A DNA stretch of 64,000 nt from Xanthomonas sacchari (lineage in GTDB: Bacteria > Pseudomonadota > Gammaproteobacteria > Xanthomonadales > Xanthomonadaceae): contig NZ_CP132343.1 in the NCBI RefSeq assembly GCF_040529065.1, positions 1,674,001-1,738,000 on the forward strand, in the 5' to 3' direction. How positions within the stretch are numbered: position 1 is the stretch's first letter; the number at the start of each line of letters is the position of its first letter. Under the pieces are notes generated by a model. The model was given only the letters and a program-made list of their open reading frames with translations. It was not told the origin of the DNA and searched no databases. Both the position numbers and the translations under genes were made by a program. Of this stretch, positions 15,742-23,787 are shown one piece after another.

Positions 15742-17031
15742 TTGATCGCGGCGAGGGGACATTCGCCGGCCTTCCGTCCGGTGCCCGCCTTGGCTTCCTC
15801 CGCCCCCGTGTTGCAGCCCGTCGCGCCCGCCGAGCGCATCGCCACGCTGGACGTGCTGCGCGGCTTCGCCCTGCTGGGCATCCTGCTGATGAACATCGAG
15901 GGCTTCGTCGGTCCGCTGGACGCGGCGATGACCGGCCTGGATCCGACGCTGCGCGGCGCCGACCGCATCGCCGATGCGCTGGTCTACATCCTGGTGCAGG
16001 GCAAGTTCTACACCTTGTTCTCGCTGCTGTTCGGCATGGGCTTCGCAGTGATGGCGCAGCGCGCCGAGATCGCGCGGCGGCCGTTCGGTGGCTTCTTCCT
16101 GCGCCGCAGCGCGGGGCTGCTGCTGATCGGCCTGCTGCATGCCGTGCTGCTGTGGTCCGGCGACATCCTGGTCAGCTACGCGCTGCTGGCGTTCATGCTG
16201 CTGGCGTTCCGCGAGGCGCCCACGCGCTGGCTGCCCGGCATGGCGCTGGTGGTGTACCTGTTCGCGCCGGCGCTGTGGCTGTTGATCGGCGCCGCCGCCT
16301 GGGCGGCGCAGGCCGATCTGCACGGTGCGGTGCAGTGGCACCGGGACATGGCCGAGCAGGCGCAGCACGGCGCGGCGGCGCTGGCGCAGCAGCGCGAGGT
16401 GTTCGGCCACGGCAGCTACGCCCAGGCCACCGCGCAGCGCGCGCGCGACCTGGTCGAATCGTTGAGCGGGCTGCTGTTCAATGCGCCGACCATCTTTGGC
16501 ATGTTCCTGCTCGGCGCCTGGTGCGTGCGCAGCGGACTGACCGCGCAACCGCAGCGCTTCCCGCGGCTGCTCGCGGTACTGCGCTGGGGCGTGCTGCCGC
16601 TGGGGCTGGCGCTGATGCTGCTGAGCTTCCGGCTGGAGCCGTGGATGGACCCGGCACGGCTGGATCTGCGGCTGACGTTTGCCTACGCCCTGGCCAGCGT
16701 CGCCAGCGGCCTGATGGCACTGGGCTACGCGGCCTGGCTGGTGCGCGCCGCACCGGCGTTGCAGTGGCTGGCGCCGGCCGGACGCATGGCGCTGAGCAAC
16801 TATCTGCTGCAGTCGCTGGTGTGCACCACGTTGTTCTACGGCTACGGGTTCGGCTATTTCGAACAACTGCCGCGCGCCTGGCAGATCCCGTTCGTGGTCG
16901 TGCTGTTCGCGCTGCAGGTGGCGTTGTCGCACTGGTGGCTGCAGCGGTTCCGCTTTGGCCCGGTGGAGTGGTTGTGGCGGTCGGCCAGCTACCTGCGCTG
17001 GCAGCCGATGCGCCGCCGCGACGCGGCCTGA
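15742..17031 (+). CDS. DUF418 family membrane protein
   Basis: Up to 429 residues with about 8-10 hydrophobic segments. The family hallmark at the N terminus is ERIATLDVLRGFALLGILLM, followed by NIEGF. The C-terminal DUF418 region holds WLAPAGRMALSNYLLQSL and the final GPVEWLWR, all typical. The family is related to acyltransferase-3 membrane proteins and its function is unknown. The start is uncertain: TTG at 15742 or GTG at 15781, neither with a strong ribosome-binding site at ideal spacing. Confidence 0.85.
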   Translation: MIAARGHSPAFRPVPALASSAPVLQPVAPAERIATLDVLRGFALLGILLMNIEGFVGPLDAAMTGLDPTLRGADRIADALVYILVQGKFYTLFSLLFGMGFAVMAQRAEIARRPFGGFFLRRSAGLLLIGLLHAVLLWSGDILVSYALLAFMLLAFREAPTRWLPGMALVVYLFAPALWLLIGAAAWAAQADLHGAVQWHRDMAEQAQHGAAALAQQREVFGHGSYAQATAQRARDLVESLSGLLFNAPTIFGMFLLGAWCVRSGLTAQPQRFPRLLAVLRWGVLPLGLALMLLSFRLEPWMDPARLDLRLTFAYALASVASGLMALGYAAWLVRAAPALQWLAPAGRMALSNYLLQSLVCTTLFYGYGFGYFEQLPRAWQIPFVVVLFALQVALSHWWLQRFRFGPVEWLWRSASYLRWQPMRRRDAA

Positions 17032-17188
17032 GCGCAGGCGCTGTGGCGGCGTCCTCACATCTGCCGCGCGGCCGCCCATGGCATGCTCCGCGGCGACCGA
17101 GACATGCGACAGGACAGCCGATGGACGATGTGAGAAGTGGAGACGGGTTCGCCAGCGACGCCACTGCACCGCGCGCCGAGCGTGCGCC

Positions 17189-18550
17189 GTGAGCGGGCCG
17201 ATCCGCGATTACGACCTGCTGGTGCTGGGTGGTGGTTCGGGTGGCCTGGCCACCGCGTTCCGCGCCGCCAGCCAGGGCGCGCGGGTGGCGATCCTGGAGC
17301 CGAGCGCGCTCGGCGGCACCTGCGTCAATGTCGGCTGCGTGCCGAAGAAGGCGATGTGGCTGGCGGCGGAACTGGTCGAGCGCATCGACCTGGCGCGCGC
17401 GGTCGGTTTCGCCATTCCCGAGGCCACGCTGTCCTGGGCCGAACTGGTGGCGCATCGCCAGGGCTACATCGGCAACATCCACGCCAGCTACCGGCGGCGC
17501 CTGGATGCCGATGGCGTGGTGCTGATTCCGCGGCGCGGCCGACTGGTCAATGCGCACACCGTCGAATGCGACGACGGCGTGCGGGTCAGCGCCAAGCACG
17601 TGGTGATCGCCACCGGTGCGCATCCACTGCGGCCGGACATCGAAGGCGCCGAACTGGGCCTGGTCTCGGACGACTTCTTCAACCTGTGCGAGGCGCCGCC
17701 GCGGGTGGCGATCGTCGGCGGCGGCTACATCGCGGTGGAACTGGCTGGGCTGTTGCAGGCGCTGGGCAGCCGGGTGGAGCTGTACGTGCAGGGCGAGCGC
17801 CTGCTGGAGCGGTTCGATGCGGAACTGGCCCGGCAGCTCGCCGACAATCTGCGCCACCAGGGCGTGCGCCTGCATTTCGGCTATCGCGCCAGCGCCCTGC
17901 GCCGCAGTGGCGAGGGCCTGTGCGTGGTCGACGCGCAGGGGCAGTCTGGCGAGACCGTCGACAAGGTGTTCTTCGCGATCGGGCGCCGGCCCAACACACG
18001 CGATCTGGGCCTGGAAGCGCTGGGCGTGCGCCTAGGCGACAAGCACGAGATCGTCGTGGACGACTACCAGAACACCGACGTGCCGGGGCTGTACGCGATC
18101 GGCGACGTGGCCGGCAAGGTCGGCCTGACCCCGGTGGCGATCGCCGCCGGGCGCAAGCTGATGGATCGCGTGTTCGGCGACCGGCCGCAGGCGCGGCTGG
18201 ACTACGAGAACGTGCCCAGCGTGGTGTTCTCGCACCCGCCGCTGGGCCAGGTGGGACTGGGCGAGGAGCAGGCGCGCGCTCGCTACGGCGCCGACGCGGT
18301 GACCGTGTACCGCAGCAACTTCCGGCCGATGCTGCAGGCGCTGGCCGATTCGCCGCAGCGCAGCCTGTTCAAGCTGGTGTGCGTCGGCGCCGACGAACGC
18401 GTGGTCGGCGTCCATCTGCTCGGCGATGGTGCCGACGAAATCCTGCAGGGCTTCGCGGTGGCGTTGAAGCTGGGTGTGACCAAGCAGCAACTGGAAGACA
18501 CCGTGGCGATCCATCCGACCTCGGCCGAGGAAGTGGTGCTGATGCGCTGA
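17189..18550 (+). CDS. gor: Glutathione reductase
   Basis: This 453-residue FAD/NADPH oxidoreductase reduces glutathione disulfide. The FAD-binding GGGSGG lies near residue 15, and the redox-active disulfide Cys45/Cys50 in GGTCVNVGCVPKK. The NADPH fold has VGGGYIAVE, and the YAIGDVAG second FAD motif follows. The dimer-interface catalytic segment IHPTSAEEVV is near the end. The GTG at 17189 is used because it opens directly into the FAD domain; the frame is open upstream without a good start. Confidence 0.92.
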   Translation: MSGPIRDYDLLVLGGGSGGLATAFRAASQGARVAILEPSALGGTCVNVGCVPKKAMWLAAELVERIDLARAVGFAIPEATLSWAELVAHRQGYIGNIHASYRRRLDADGVVLIPRRGRLVNAHTVECDDGVRVSAKHVVIATGAHPLRPDIEGAELGLVSDDFFNLCEAPPRVAIVGGGYIAVELAGLLQALGSRVELYVQGERLLERFDAELARQLADNLRHQGVRLHFGYRASALRRSGEGLCVVDAQGQSGETVDKVFFAIGRRPNTRDLGLEALGVRLGDKHEIVVDDYQNTDVPGLYAIGDVAGKVGLTPVAIAAGRKLMDRVFGDRPQARLDYENVPSVVFSHPPLGQVGLGEEQARARYGADAVTVYRSNFRPMLQALADSPQRSLFKLVCVGADERVVGVHLLGDGADEILQGFAVALKLGVTKQQLEDTVAIHPTSAEEVVLMR

Positions 18551-18638
18551 AGCCGCGGCGATCCGACGGCGGGTTGGCCGTCGCGCCGTAGAATGGCGGC
18601 ATGCACGTGTCCTCTTCTCCCTGCCGCGGCGCTGCGCG

Positions 18639-19574
18639 ATGAGCGCGCCCGGCACGTCCGCCCCCGTCGCTTCCTCCGCCACCCAGGCCAGCCTCGGTGG
18701 CGTGCTGCTCGCCGCGGGCGGCGCGATCGCGTTTTCCGGCAAGGCCATCATCGTCAAGCTGGGCTATCGCTATGGCGTCGATGCGGTGACTCTGCTGGCC
18801 TTGCGCATGCTGGTGGCGCTGCCGTGCTTCGCGGCGATGGCGCTGTGGGCGGCGCGCCGCGCGCCGCCGCTGCAGCCCGGCGACCGCTGGCGGATCGTCG
18901 CGCTGGGTGTGCTCGGCTACTACCTGGCCAGTTTCCTGGATTTCCTCGGCCTGGCCTACATCACCGCGACCCTGGAGCGGCTGATCCTCTATCTCACCCC
19001 GACCCTGGTGCTGCTGATCGGCGTGCTGCTGTGGCGGCGGCGTCCGCAGCGGCGCCAGTTGTGGGCGCTGGCGTTGAGCTATCTGGGCGTGCTGCTGGCG
19101 TTCGGCCACGACCTGCGCATCGGCGGCGCGCGCACTGCCTGGGGCAGCCTGCTGGTGCTTGGCAGCGCGCTGGCCTATGCGGCCTACCTGGTCGGCAGCG
19201 GCCAACTGGTGGCGCGGGTCGGCGCGGTGCGGCTGACCGCCTACGCCAGCCTGGTCGCCTGCGCGCTGTGTATCGCCCAGTTCCTGCTGCTGCGGCCGCT
19301 GCACGCGCTGGCCTTGCCGGCGCCGGTGTACGCGCTGTCGCTGCTCAACGGCACGCTGTGTACGGCGGTGCCGGTGCTGGCGACGATGCTGGCGGTGCAG
19401 CGCATCGGCTCGGCGCTGGCGTCGCAGATCGGCATGCTCGGCCCGGTCTCGACCATCGTGCTCAGCGTGCTGCTGCTGGGCGAGGCGATGGGGCCGTGGC
19501 AGATCGCCGGCACCGTGCTGGTGCTGGGCGGCGTGCTGCTGGTGTCGCGGCCGGCGCGGGCGGGGCCGGCATGA
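18639..19574 (+). CDS. EamA/DMT family transporter
   Basis: This 311-residue inner-membrane permease has ten predicted helices in two EamA repeats. The first spans about residues 20-145 (GVLLAAGGAIAFSGKAIIVK start) and the second about 160-300 (SLLVLGSALAYAAYLVGSGQ start, ending with AGTVLVLGGVLLVSR). Substrates of this superfamily range over amino acids, metabolites and drugs, and none can be assigned. Its TGA overlaps the ATG of the ATL gene by 4 bp (ATGA), so the two are a translationally coupled pair. Confidence 0.88.
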   Translation: MSAPGTSAPVASSATQASLGGVLLAAGGAIAFSGKAIIVKLGYRYGVDAVTLLALRMLVALPCFAAMALWAARRAPPLQPGDRWRIVALGVLGYYLASFLDFLGLAYITATLERLILYLTPTLVLLIGVLLWRRRPQRRQLWALALSYLGVLLAFGHDLRIGGARTAWGSLLVLGSALAYAAYLVGSGQLVARVGAVRLTAYASLVACALCIAQFLLLRPLHALALPAPVYALSLLNGTLCTAVPVLATMLAVQRIGSALASQIGMLGPVSTIVLSVLLLGEAMGPWQIAGTVLVLGGVLLVSRPARAGPA

Positions 19575-19957
19575 GCCCGCGGCGGCCGCTTGCAGCGACG
19601 GCAGCGGCGCCGGCCGAGACGACGGCGGCCGCCGAGGCGCACGCGCGGATCCTGGCGACGATCCGGGCGATCCCGCCGGGCCAGGTGCGCGGCTATGGCG
19701 AGGTGGCGATGCTGGCCGGGTTGCCGGGACGCGCGCGCCTGGTGGCGCGCCTGCTCGGCGGCAACACCGACGCTGCGCTGCCCTGGCACCGGGTGCTGCG
19801 CAGCGACGGCCGCATCGCGTTCCCCGAAGGCTCGCGTGGCCATCGCGAACAATGCCAGCGCCTGCGCGCCGAAGGCGTGGTGGTGCAGGGCGGGCGGGTG
19901 AAACGTGCGCCTAAGCCGGCGCGGGATCTCGATGCCGAGGTGTGGGGGCCTAGGTAG
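19571..19957 (+). CDS. Alkyltransferase-like (ATL) DNA-binding protein
   Basis: 128 residues matching the C-terminal MGMT (Ogt) domain: ILATIRAIPPGQVRGYGEVA and the Arg-finger helix region RARLVARLL. At the methyl-acceptor site the canonical PCHRV is PWHRV (Trp72), the hallmark of ATL proteins. These bind O6-alkylguanine without transferring the alkyl group and flag it for nucleotide excision repair. It therefore should not be annotated as an active methyltransferase. The N-terminal 22 residues are Ala/Pro-rich and may be an extension. It is coupled to the EamA permease gene through an ATGA overlap. Confidence 0.88.
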   Translation: MSPRRPLAATAAAPAETTAAAEAHARILATIRAIPPGQVRGYGEVAMLAGLPGRARLVARLLGGNTDAALPWHRVLRSDGRIAFPEGSRGHREQCQRLRAEGVVVQGGRVKRAPKPARDLDAEVWGPR

Positions 19958-20026
19958 CGACACCTTAAGAGAACTGTGGCGGCCCCTGTCTCAAAGAGGA
20001 GAAGAGGCCGGCTGTGAATGGCGTAG

Positions 20027-20640
20027 CCCCTCTCCCCCCGGGAGAGGGGTTGGGGGAGGGTAGGAGCGCGAAGCGCATGTGGTGTTTGAACTGCACGAGG
20101 CTGCGCTCGTACCCTCATCCGCCCCTTCGGGGCACCTTCTCCCGGAGGGAGAAGGAAATGCCAAGCCCCTCTCCCTCTGGGAGAGGGGTTGGGGTGAGGG
20201 TAGGGCGCGAAGCGCATGCGGTGTTTCGACTCCACGAGGCTGCGCCCGAACCCTCATCCGCCCCTTAGGGGCACCTTCTCCCAAGGGGAGAGGGGAATGC
20301 TAAGCCCCTCTCCCTTCGGGAGAGGGGTTGGGGTGAGGGTAGGGGCGCGAAGCGCATGTGGTGTTTCGACTCCACGAGGCTGCGCCCGAACCCTCATCCG
20401 CCCCTTCGGGGCACCTTCTCCCGGAGGGAGAAGGGAACGCCAAGCCCCTCTCCCTGCGGGGCGACAGGGCACGGCGTGCGCGCCACTGGCGCGCGTGCCC
20501 TGGAGCGCCCGCGCCGCAAGCGCGGGCCGGGGCGTGGAGCAGGGGTTGGGGTGAGGGTACGGGCGCGAAGCGCATGCTGCATGTTGATTGCGCGAGGCTT
20601 CTCCCGCGCCCTCATCCGTCTCTTCGGCGCACCGCGCTCG
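20027..20640. repeat. 139-bp tandem repeat array, about 4 units
   Basis: Units start with CCCCTCTCCC at 20027, 20166, 20305 and 20445 (periods 139, 139 and 140 bp). Each unit has a CCCCTCTCCC/GGGAGAGGGG hairpin, GTTGGGGTGAGGGT, GCGCGAAGCGCATG, CACGAGGCTGCGC, CCCTCATCCGCCCCTT, and a second hairpin CCTTCTCCC/GGGAGAAGG. The fourth unit is interrupted (see next entry) and its right half is diverged. The array fills most of the 788-bp gap between the ATL gene and the rhomboid gene. No protein-coding function is supported. CTTCTCCC...GGGAGAAGG modules recur at 51963-52320. Confidence 0.9.
20461..20540. repeat. About 80-bp insertion inside repeat unit 4, with two hairpins
   Basis: Compared with units 1-3, unit 4 is split after CCCCTCTCCCTGCGGG and resumes at AGGGGTTGGGG. 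The inserted piece contains two inverted repeats: AGGGCAC...GTGCCCT with an inner GCGCGCC/GGCGCGC stem (20466-20501), and GCCCGCGC/GCGCGGGC (20507-20527). Confidence 0.75.
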
Positions 20641-20745
20641 CAATTTCTTGGAAGAGGAGCATTGGTCGTGGAATGCCAGCCACGCTGGTTGGAGTTCAGC
20701 CTCCAGCGAGCGGCTATGATGGGGGCAGTTGCCACGGACCCGACC

Positions 20746-21402
20746 ATGTTTCCCAGACTTCCGCCCGTCACCCAAGCGCTGCTGATCGGCAACGTCGTGG
20801 TGTTCCTGCTGCAGATGCTGTTCGGCATGGACACCTTCTCGCCCTTCATGTTGTGGCCCATCGGTGCCTTCGACGCGTTCTCGCCCGGGGAGAACTTCCA
20901 GCTTTGGCAGTTGCTGACCTACGGCTTCCTGCACGGCAGCTTCTCGCATCTGTTGTTCAACATGCTGGCGCTGTACATGTTCGGCGGACCGCTGGAGCAG
21001 ACCTGGGGCAACAAGCGCTTCCTGACCTACTACCTGGTCTGCGTGGTCGGCGCCGGCCTGTGCCAGTTGCTGGTCGGCTGGTGGATGCTCAGCAACGGCA
21101 ACGCGCCGTATCCGACCCTGGGCGCCTCGGGCGGCATCTTCGGCCTGCTGCTGGCCTTCGGCATGCTGTTTCCGAACCAGCGGGTGGTGCTGCTGTTCCC
21201 GCCGATCCCGATGAAGGCGCGCACCTTCGTGATCGTGTTCGGCGCGCTGGAACTGCTGATGGGCTTCACCGGCTGGCAGCCGGGCGTGGCGCATTTCGCG
21301 CATCTGGGCGGCATGCTGTTCGGTTGGCTGATGATCCGCTACTGGCGCGGCCAGCCGCCGTTCGGCAAGCGCAAGCCGCCGCGTCCGCGCATCGTGCGCT
21401 GA
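20746..21402 (+). CDS. Rhomboid family intramembrane serine protease
   Basis: 218 residues with six transmembrane helices. The L1/TM2 motif HLLFNMLALYMFG, the catalytic Ser128 in GASGGIFG, and His186 in VAHFAHLGGM are all present, so it should be an active GlpG-like protease cutting transmembrane segments in the inner membrane. The C terminus is basic (KRKPPRPR). The ATG at 20746 is preferred. An ATG at 20716 is in frame but overlaps a TATGAT hexamer that may be the -10 element. It is monocistronic, bounded upstream by the 139-bp repeats and downstream by a hairpin. Confidence 0.88.
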   Translation: MFPRLPPVTQALLIGNVVVFLLQMLFGMDTFSPFMLWPIGAFDAFSPGENFQLWQLLTYGFLHGSFSHLLFNMLALYMFGGPLEQTWGNKRFLTYYLVCVVGAGLCQLLVGWWMLSNGNAPYPTLGASGGIFGLLLAFGMLFPNQRVVLLFPPIPMKARTFVIVFGALELLMGFTGWQPGVAHFAHLGGMLFGWLMIRYWRGQPPFGKRKPPRPRIVR

Positions 21403-21471
21403 GCGAAAACGCCTGCCGCTGCGCGCCGCAAGCGCAGCGCTGGCGGCGACACGTTTTCAGACCCCTGAACG

Positions 21472-21501
21472 CAAGACGGCGCGGTTGCCCGCGCCGTCTT
21501 G
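21472..21501. terminator. Bidirectional hairpin between rhomboid and M13 genes
   Basis: A 12-bp stem CAAGACGGCGCG with its complement around a short loop, in the gap between convergent genes. The U-tract is weak on either strand. Confidence 0.6.
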
Positions 21502-21537
21502 CTGTGTGCCTGGCCGGCGCCTAGCGCCGGCACCGGC

Positions 21538-23550
21538 TCACGGCCACAGGTGGATCTGCTCGGCCTCGCTGCGCACCATCGGCTGGCCCGGCTTGCAGGT
21601 GAAGGTCGCGGCGAAGGCGGGCAGGTTGGCCAGCGCGCCGTTGGTGCGCCAGCGGCCCGGCGCGTGCACGTCGGCGGTGACCCGCTGCACGGCTTCGTTC
21701 GGCGATAGCTGCTGCGCCCACAGGCCGGCCCAGGCCTTGTAGAACGCCTGCTTGCTGGTCTCGTTGGCCGTCGGCTGCGCGGCGCTGTAGGCCTGCCAGG
21801 CCAGTTCGACGCTGCCGATGTCGGTCAGGTCCTCGTCCTGGGTCAGCGCGCCGTTGACCTTGGCGCCCTTCACGCCGGGGAAGTCGTAGGTGCCGTACTG
21901 CGCGGCGGTGCGGGCCGCCAGCGCGTTCCAGGCGCTCTTGTCTTCCGGGGTCCACCAGTTGCGCAACTGGCCCTGTGCGTCGACCTGGCTGCCCTTGCTG
22001 TCGATGGCGCCGATCAGCTCGTGCGCGACCATCGCGCCGTAGGCGCCGTACAGCGCCGCGGCGTCGCCGCCGGCCGCGTACACCGGCGGCTGCAGCACCG
22101 CGGCGGTGACGATCAGGCGGTTCTGGGCGATGTCGTAGGTCAGCGCCGGCTGCTGCGGCAGTACGTCCCAGCGGCGGTCGGCATTGCCCTTGCCGATGCG
22201 CTTCATCTCCTCGCGGTGACGCCAGGTGGAGGCGATCAGCATGTTGCCGCCGAAGCTGCCGCGGCCCATCGGCTGCAGGGTGTAGTCGAGGTCGCGGCGC
22301 GGCGCGCCGACTTCGATCTTCATCGCGGCCAGTTTGGCCTGCGCCTCGGTGCGCGCCGGCTCGCTCAGCCAGGTGCTGCGCTTGACCGCGGCGATCTGCG
22401 CGTCGCGCACCTGGTCGGCGATGGTCTCGGCCTGGCGGCGGGTGTCGGCCGACAGGTAGCGGGCCACGTACTCGCGGCCGAGCATGGGGCCGGCGGCGAC
22501 GTTGATCGCGTCCAGCACCTGCGCCCAGCGCGGCGGCGGTGCGACCTGGCCCTGCAGCACGCGGCCGCGGAACTCGAAGCTGGCGTCGCGGAAGCTCTTG
22601 GACAGGTACGGCGCCATCGCATCGCCCACGCGCCAGCGCAGGTAGGCCTTCCACTGCTCGGGCTTGATGCTGACGATCATGCCGTCGAGCTGCTTGAACA
22701 TGTCCGGGTCGGCCATCGACACCAGGTCGTCGTTGACGCCCTGGGCCTTGAGGAAGGCGTCGAGTTGCAGGTTGCGGTACTGCTTGTTCAACTCCTTGGT
22801 GGAGATCGGCGCGTAGTTGTTGAACGGGTTGTTGATGCCGGCCAGCGACTTGGCGCTGCGCGCCAGCGCGGTCTCGATCTGCAGCACCGATTGCGTATCG
22901 GCCTCGAGGCGGTCGGCCGGAGTGCCGGTCAGGGTCAGGATCTGCTTGACGTAGGTGCGGTAGCGGCCCATCAGCGCCATGGTGTCGGCGTCGGTGCGGG
23001 TGTAGAAGGCCGGGTCGGGCAGGCCCATGCCGCCCTGCATGAAGTAGCCGATGTGGCGGTCCAGCGCCTTCAGGTCGACGTCGGCGCCGAAGTTGAACGC
23101 GACCGGGATACCGATCTGGTGCAGCGCGGCGATCGAGGCCGGCACGTCCTTGGCCTTCTTGATCGCATCGATGCGGCCGAGCAGTGGCGCGATCGGGTTG
23201 GAGCCGTCCTTCTCGACGGCGGCCTCGTCCAGGCCGCTGGCCCAGAAGTCGCCCAGCGCCTTCTGCACCGCGTTCTGCGGCGACTGCATGGACGCATCGA
23301 GCAGGTCGCGCTGCTGTTGCTGCGCGCGCTCGGCGAGCTGGCCCAGCGCGGTGACCGCACCGGTCTGCGGCACCGGGTTCTGCTTCAGCCAGTCGGCGTT
23401 GGCATCGTCGTAGAAGTCGCTGCAGGCGGCGCTGATCGGCGGGGCCTTGGGCGCGGCGGCGCGCTTCTTCTTGGGCGCGGCATCGGCGGCGGAGGCGAGG
23501 GCGATCAGGCCGAGGGCGACGGCGAGGGCAAGCGGACGGGCATTGGGCAT
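21538..23550 (-). CDS. M13-family peptidase homologue with degenerate zinc site
   Basis: This 670-residue secreted protein (signal peptide LAVALGLIALASAADAA) is homologous along its length to neprilysin/PepO metallopeptidases and to the next gene upstream. The zinc motif HExxH reads HELIG at 510-514, so the second zinc histidine is glycine. The NAYY substrate-binding motif before it is also lost (LTYDIAQN). The third ligand region is altered but keeps Glu and Asp (EDLTD for ENIAD), and HAPGRWRTNG is kept. It may be a pseudopeptidase or bind metal differently. The gene is otherwise intact with no frameshift, which suggests selection for a non-catalytic or altered role. Confidence 0.85.
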   Translation of the reverse strand: MPNARPLALAVALGLIALASAADAAPKKKRAAAPKAPPISAACSDFYDDANADWLKQNPVPQTGAVTALGQLAERAQQQQRDLLDASMQSPQNAVQKALGDFWASGLDEAAVEKDGSNPIAPLLGRIDAIKKAKDVPASIAALHQIGIPVAFNFGADVDLKALDRHIGYFMQGGMGLPDPAFYTRTDADTMALMGRYRTYVKQILTLTGTPADRLEADTQSVLQIETALARSAKSLAGINNPFNNYAPISTKELNKQYRNLQLDAFLKAQGVNDDLVSMADPDMFKQLDGMIVSIKPEQWKAYLRWRVGDAMAPYLSKSFRDASFEFRGRVLQGQVAPPPRWAQVLDAINVAAGPMLGREYVARYLSADTRRQAETIADQVRDAQIAAVKRSTWLSEPARTEAQAKLAAMKIEVGAPRRDLDYTLQPMGRGSFGGNMLIASTWRHREEMKRIGKGNADRRWDVLPQQPALTYDIAQNRLIVTAAVLQPPVYAAGGDAAALYGAYGAMVAHELIGAIDSKGSQVDAQGQLRNWWTPEDKSAWNALAARTAAQYGTYDFPGVKGAKVNGALTQDEDLTDIGSVELAWQAYSAAQPTANETSKQAFYKAWAGLWAQQLSPNEAVQRVTADVHAPGRWRTNGALANLPAFAATFTCKPGQPMVRSEAEQIHLWP

Positions 23551-23735
23551 CGGGAACGCATCCGGTCAGGATTAAAGTCGGCGGAGTTTAACAAGCCGCG
23601 GTGTGCAACTGTGGCGATGACGTGCGACGGCGTCCCCACCGGATTCAGCGAGCGACGCTGGCAAGCACGGGCGGCGCTGGCCGCACGGGGCAATCGGCAG
23701 CGCCGCCACTGTCTCAGGCCGGCCGCCACGCAAAG

Positions 23736-23763
23736 AAAAGGCCCGGACATGCCGGGCCTTTTC
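23736..23763 (-). terminator. Rho-independent terminator of the active M13 peptidase gene
   Basis: Stem AAAAGGCCCGG / CCGGGCCTTTT with a short loop, followed on the minus strand by TTTTCTTT. It is 25 bp beyond the stop of the upstream minus-strand gene. Confidence 0.9.
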
Positions 23764-23787
23764 GCGGGACGGCGGTGACGCTGCCGC

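Noticed and set aside
20027-20640. CRISPR array or small coding repeats at the 139-bp array
   Set aside because: Full-length 139-bp units without unique spacers; short frames are frameshifted between units.
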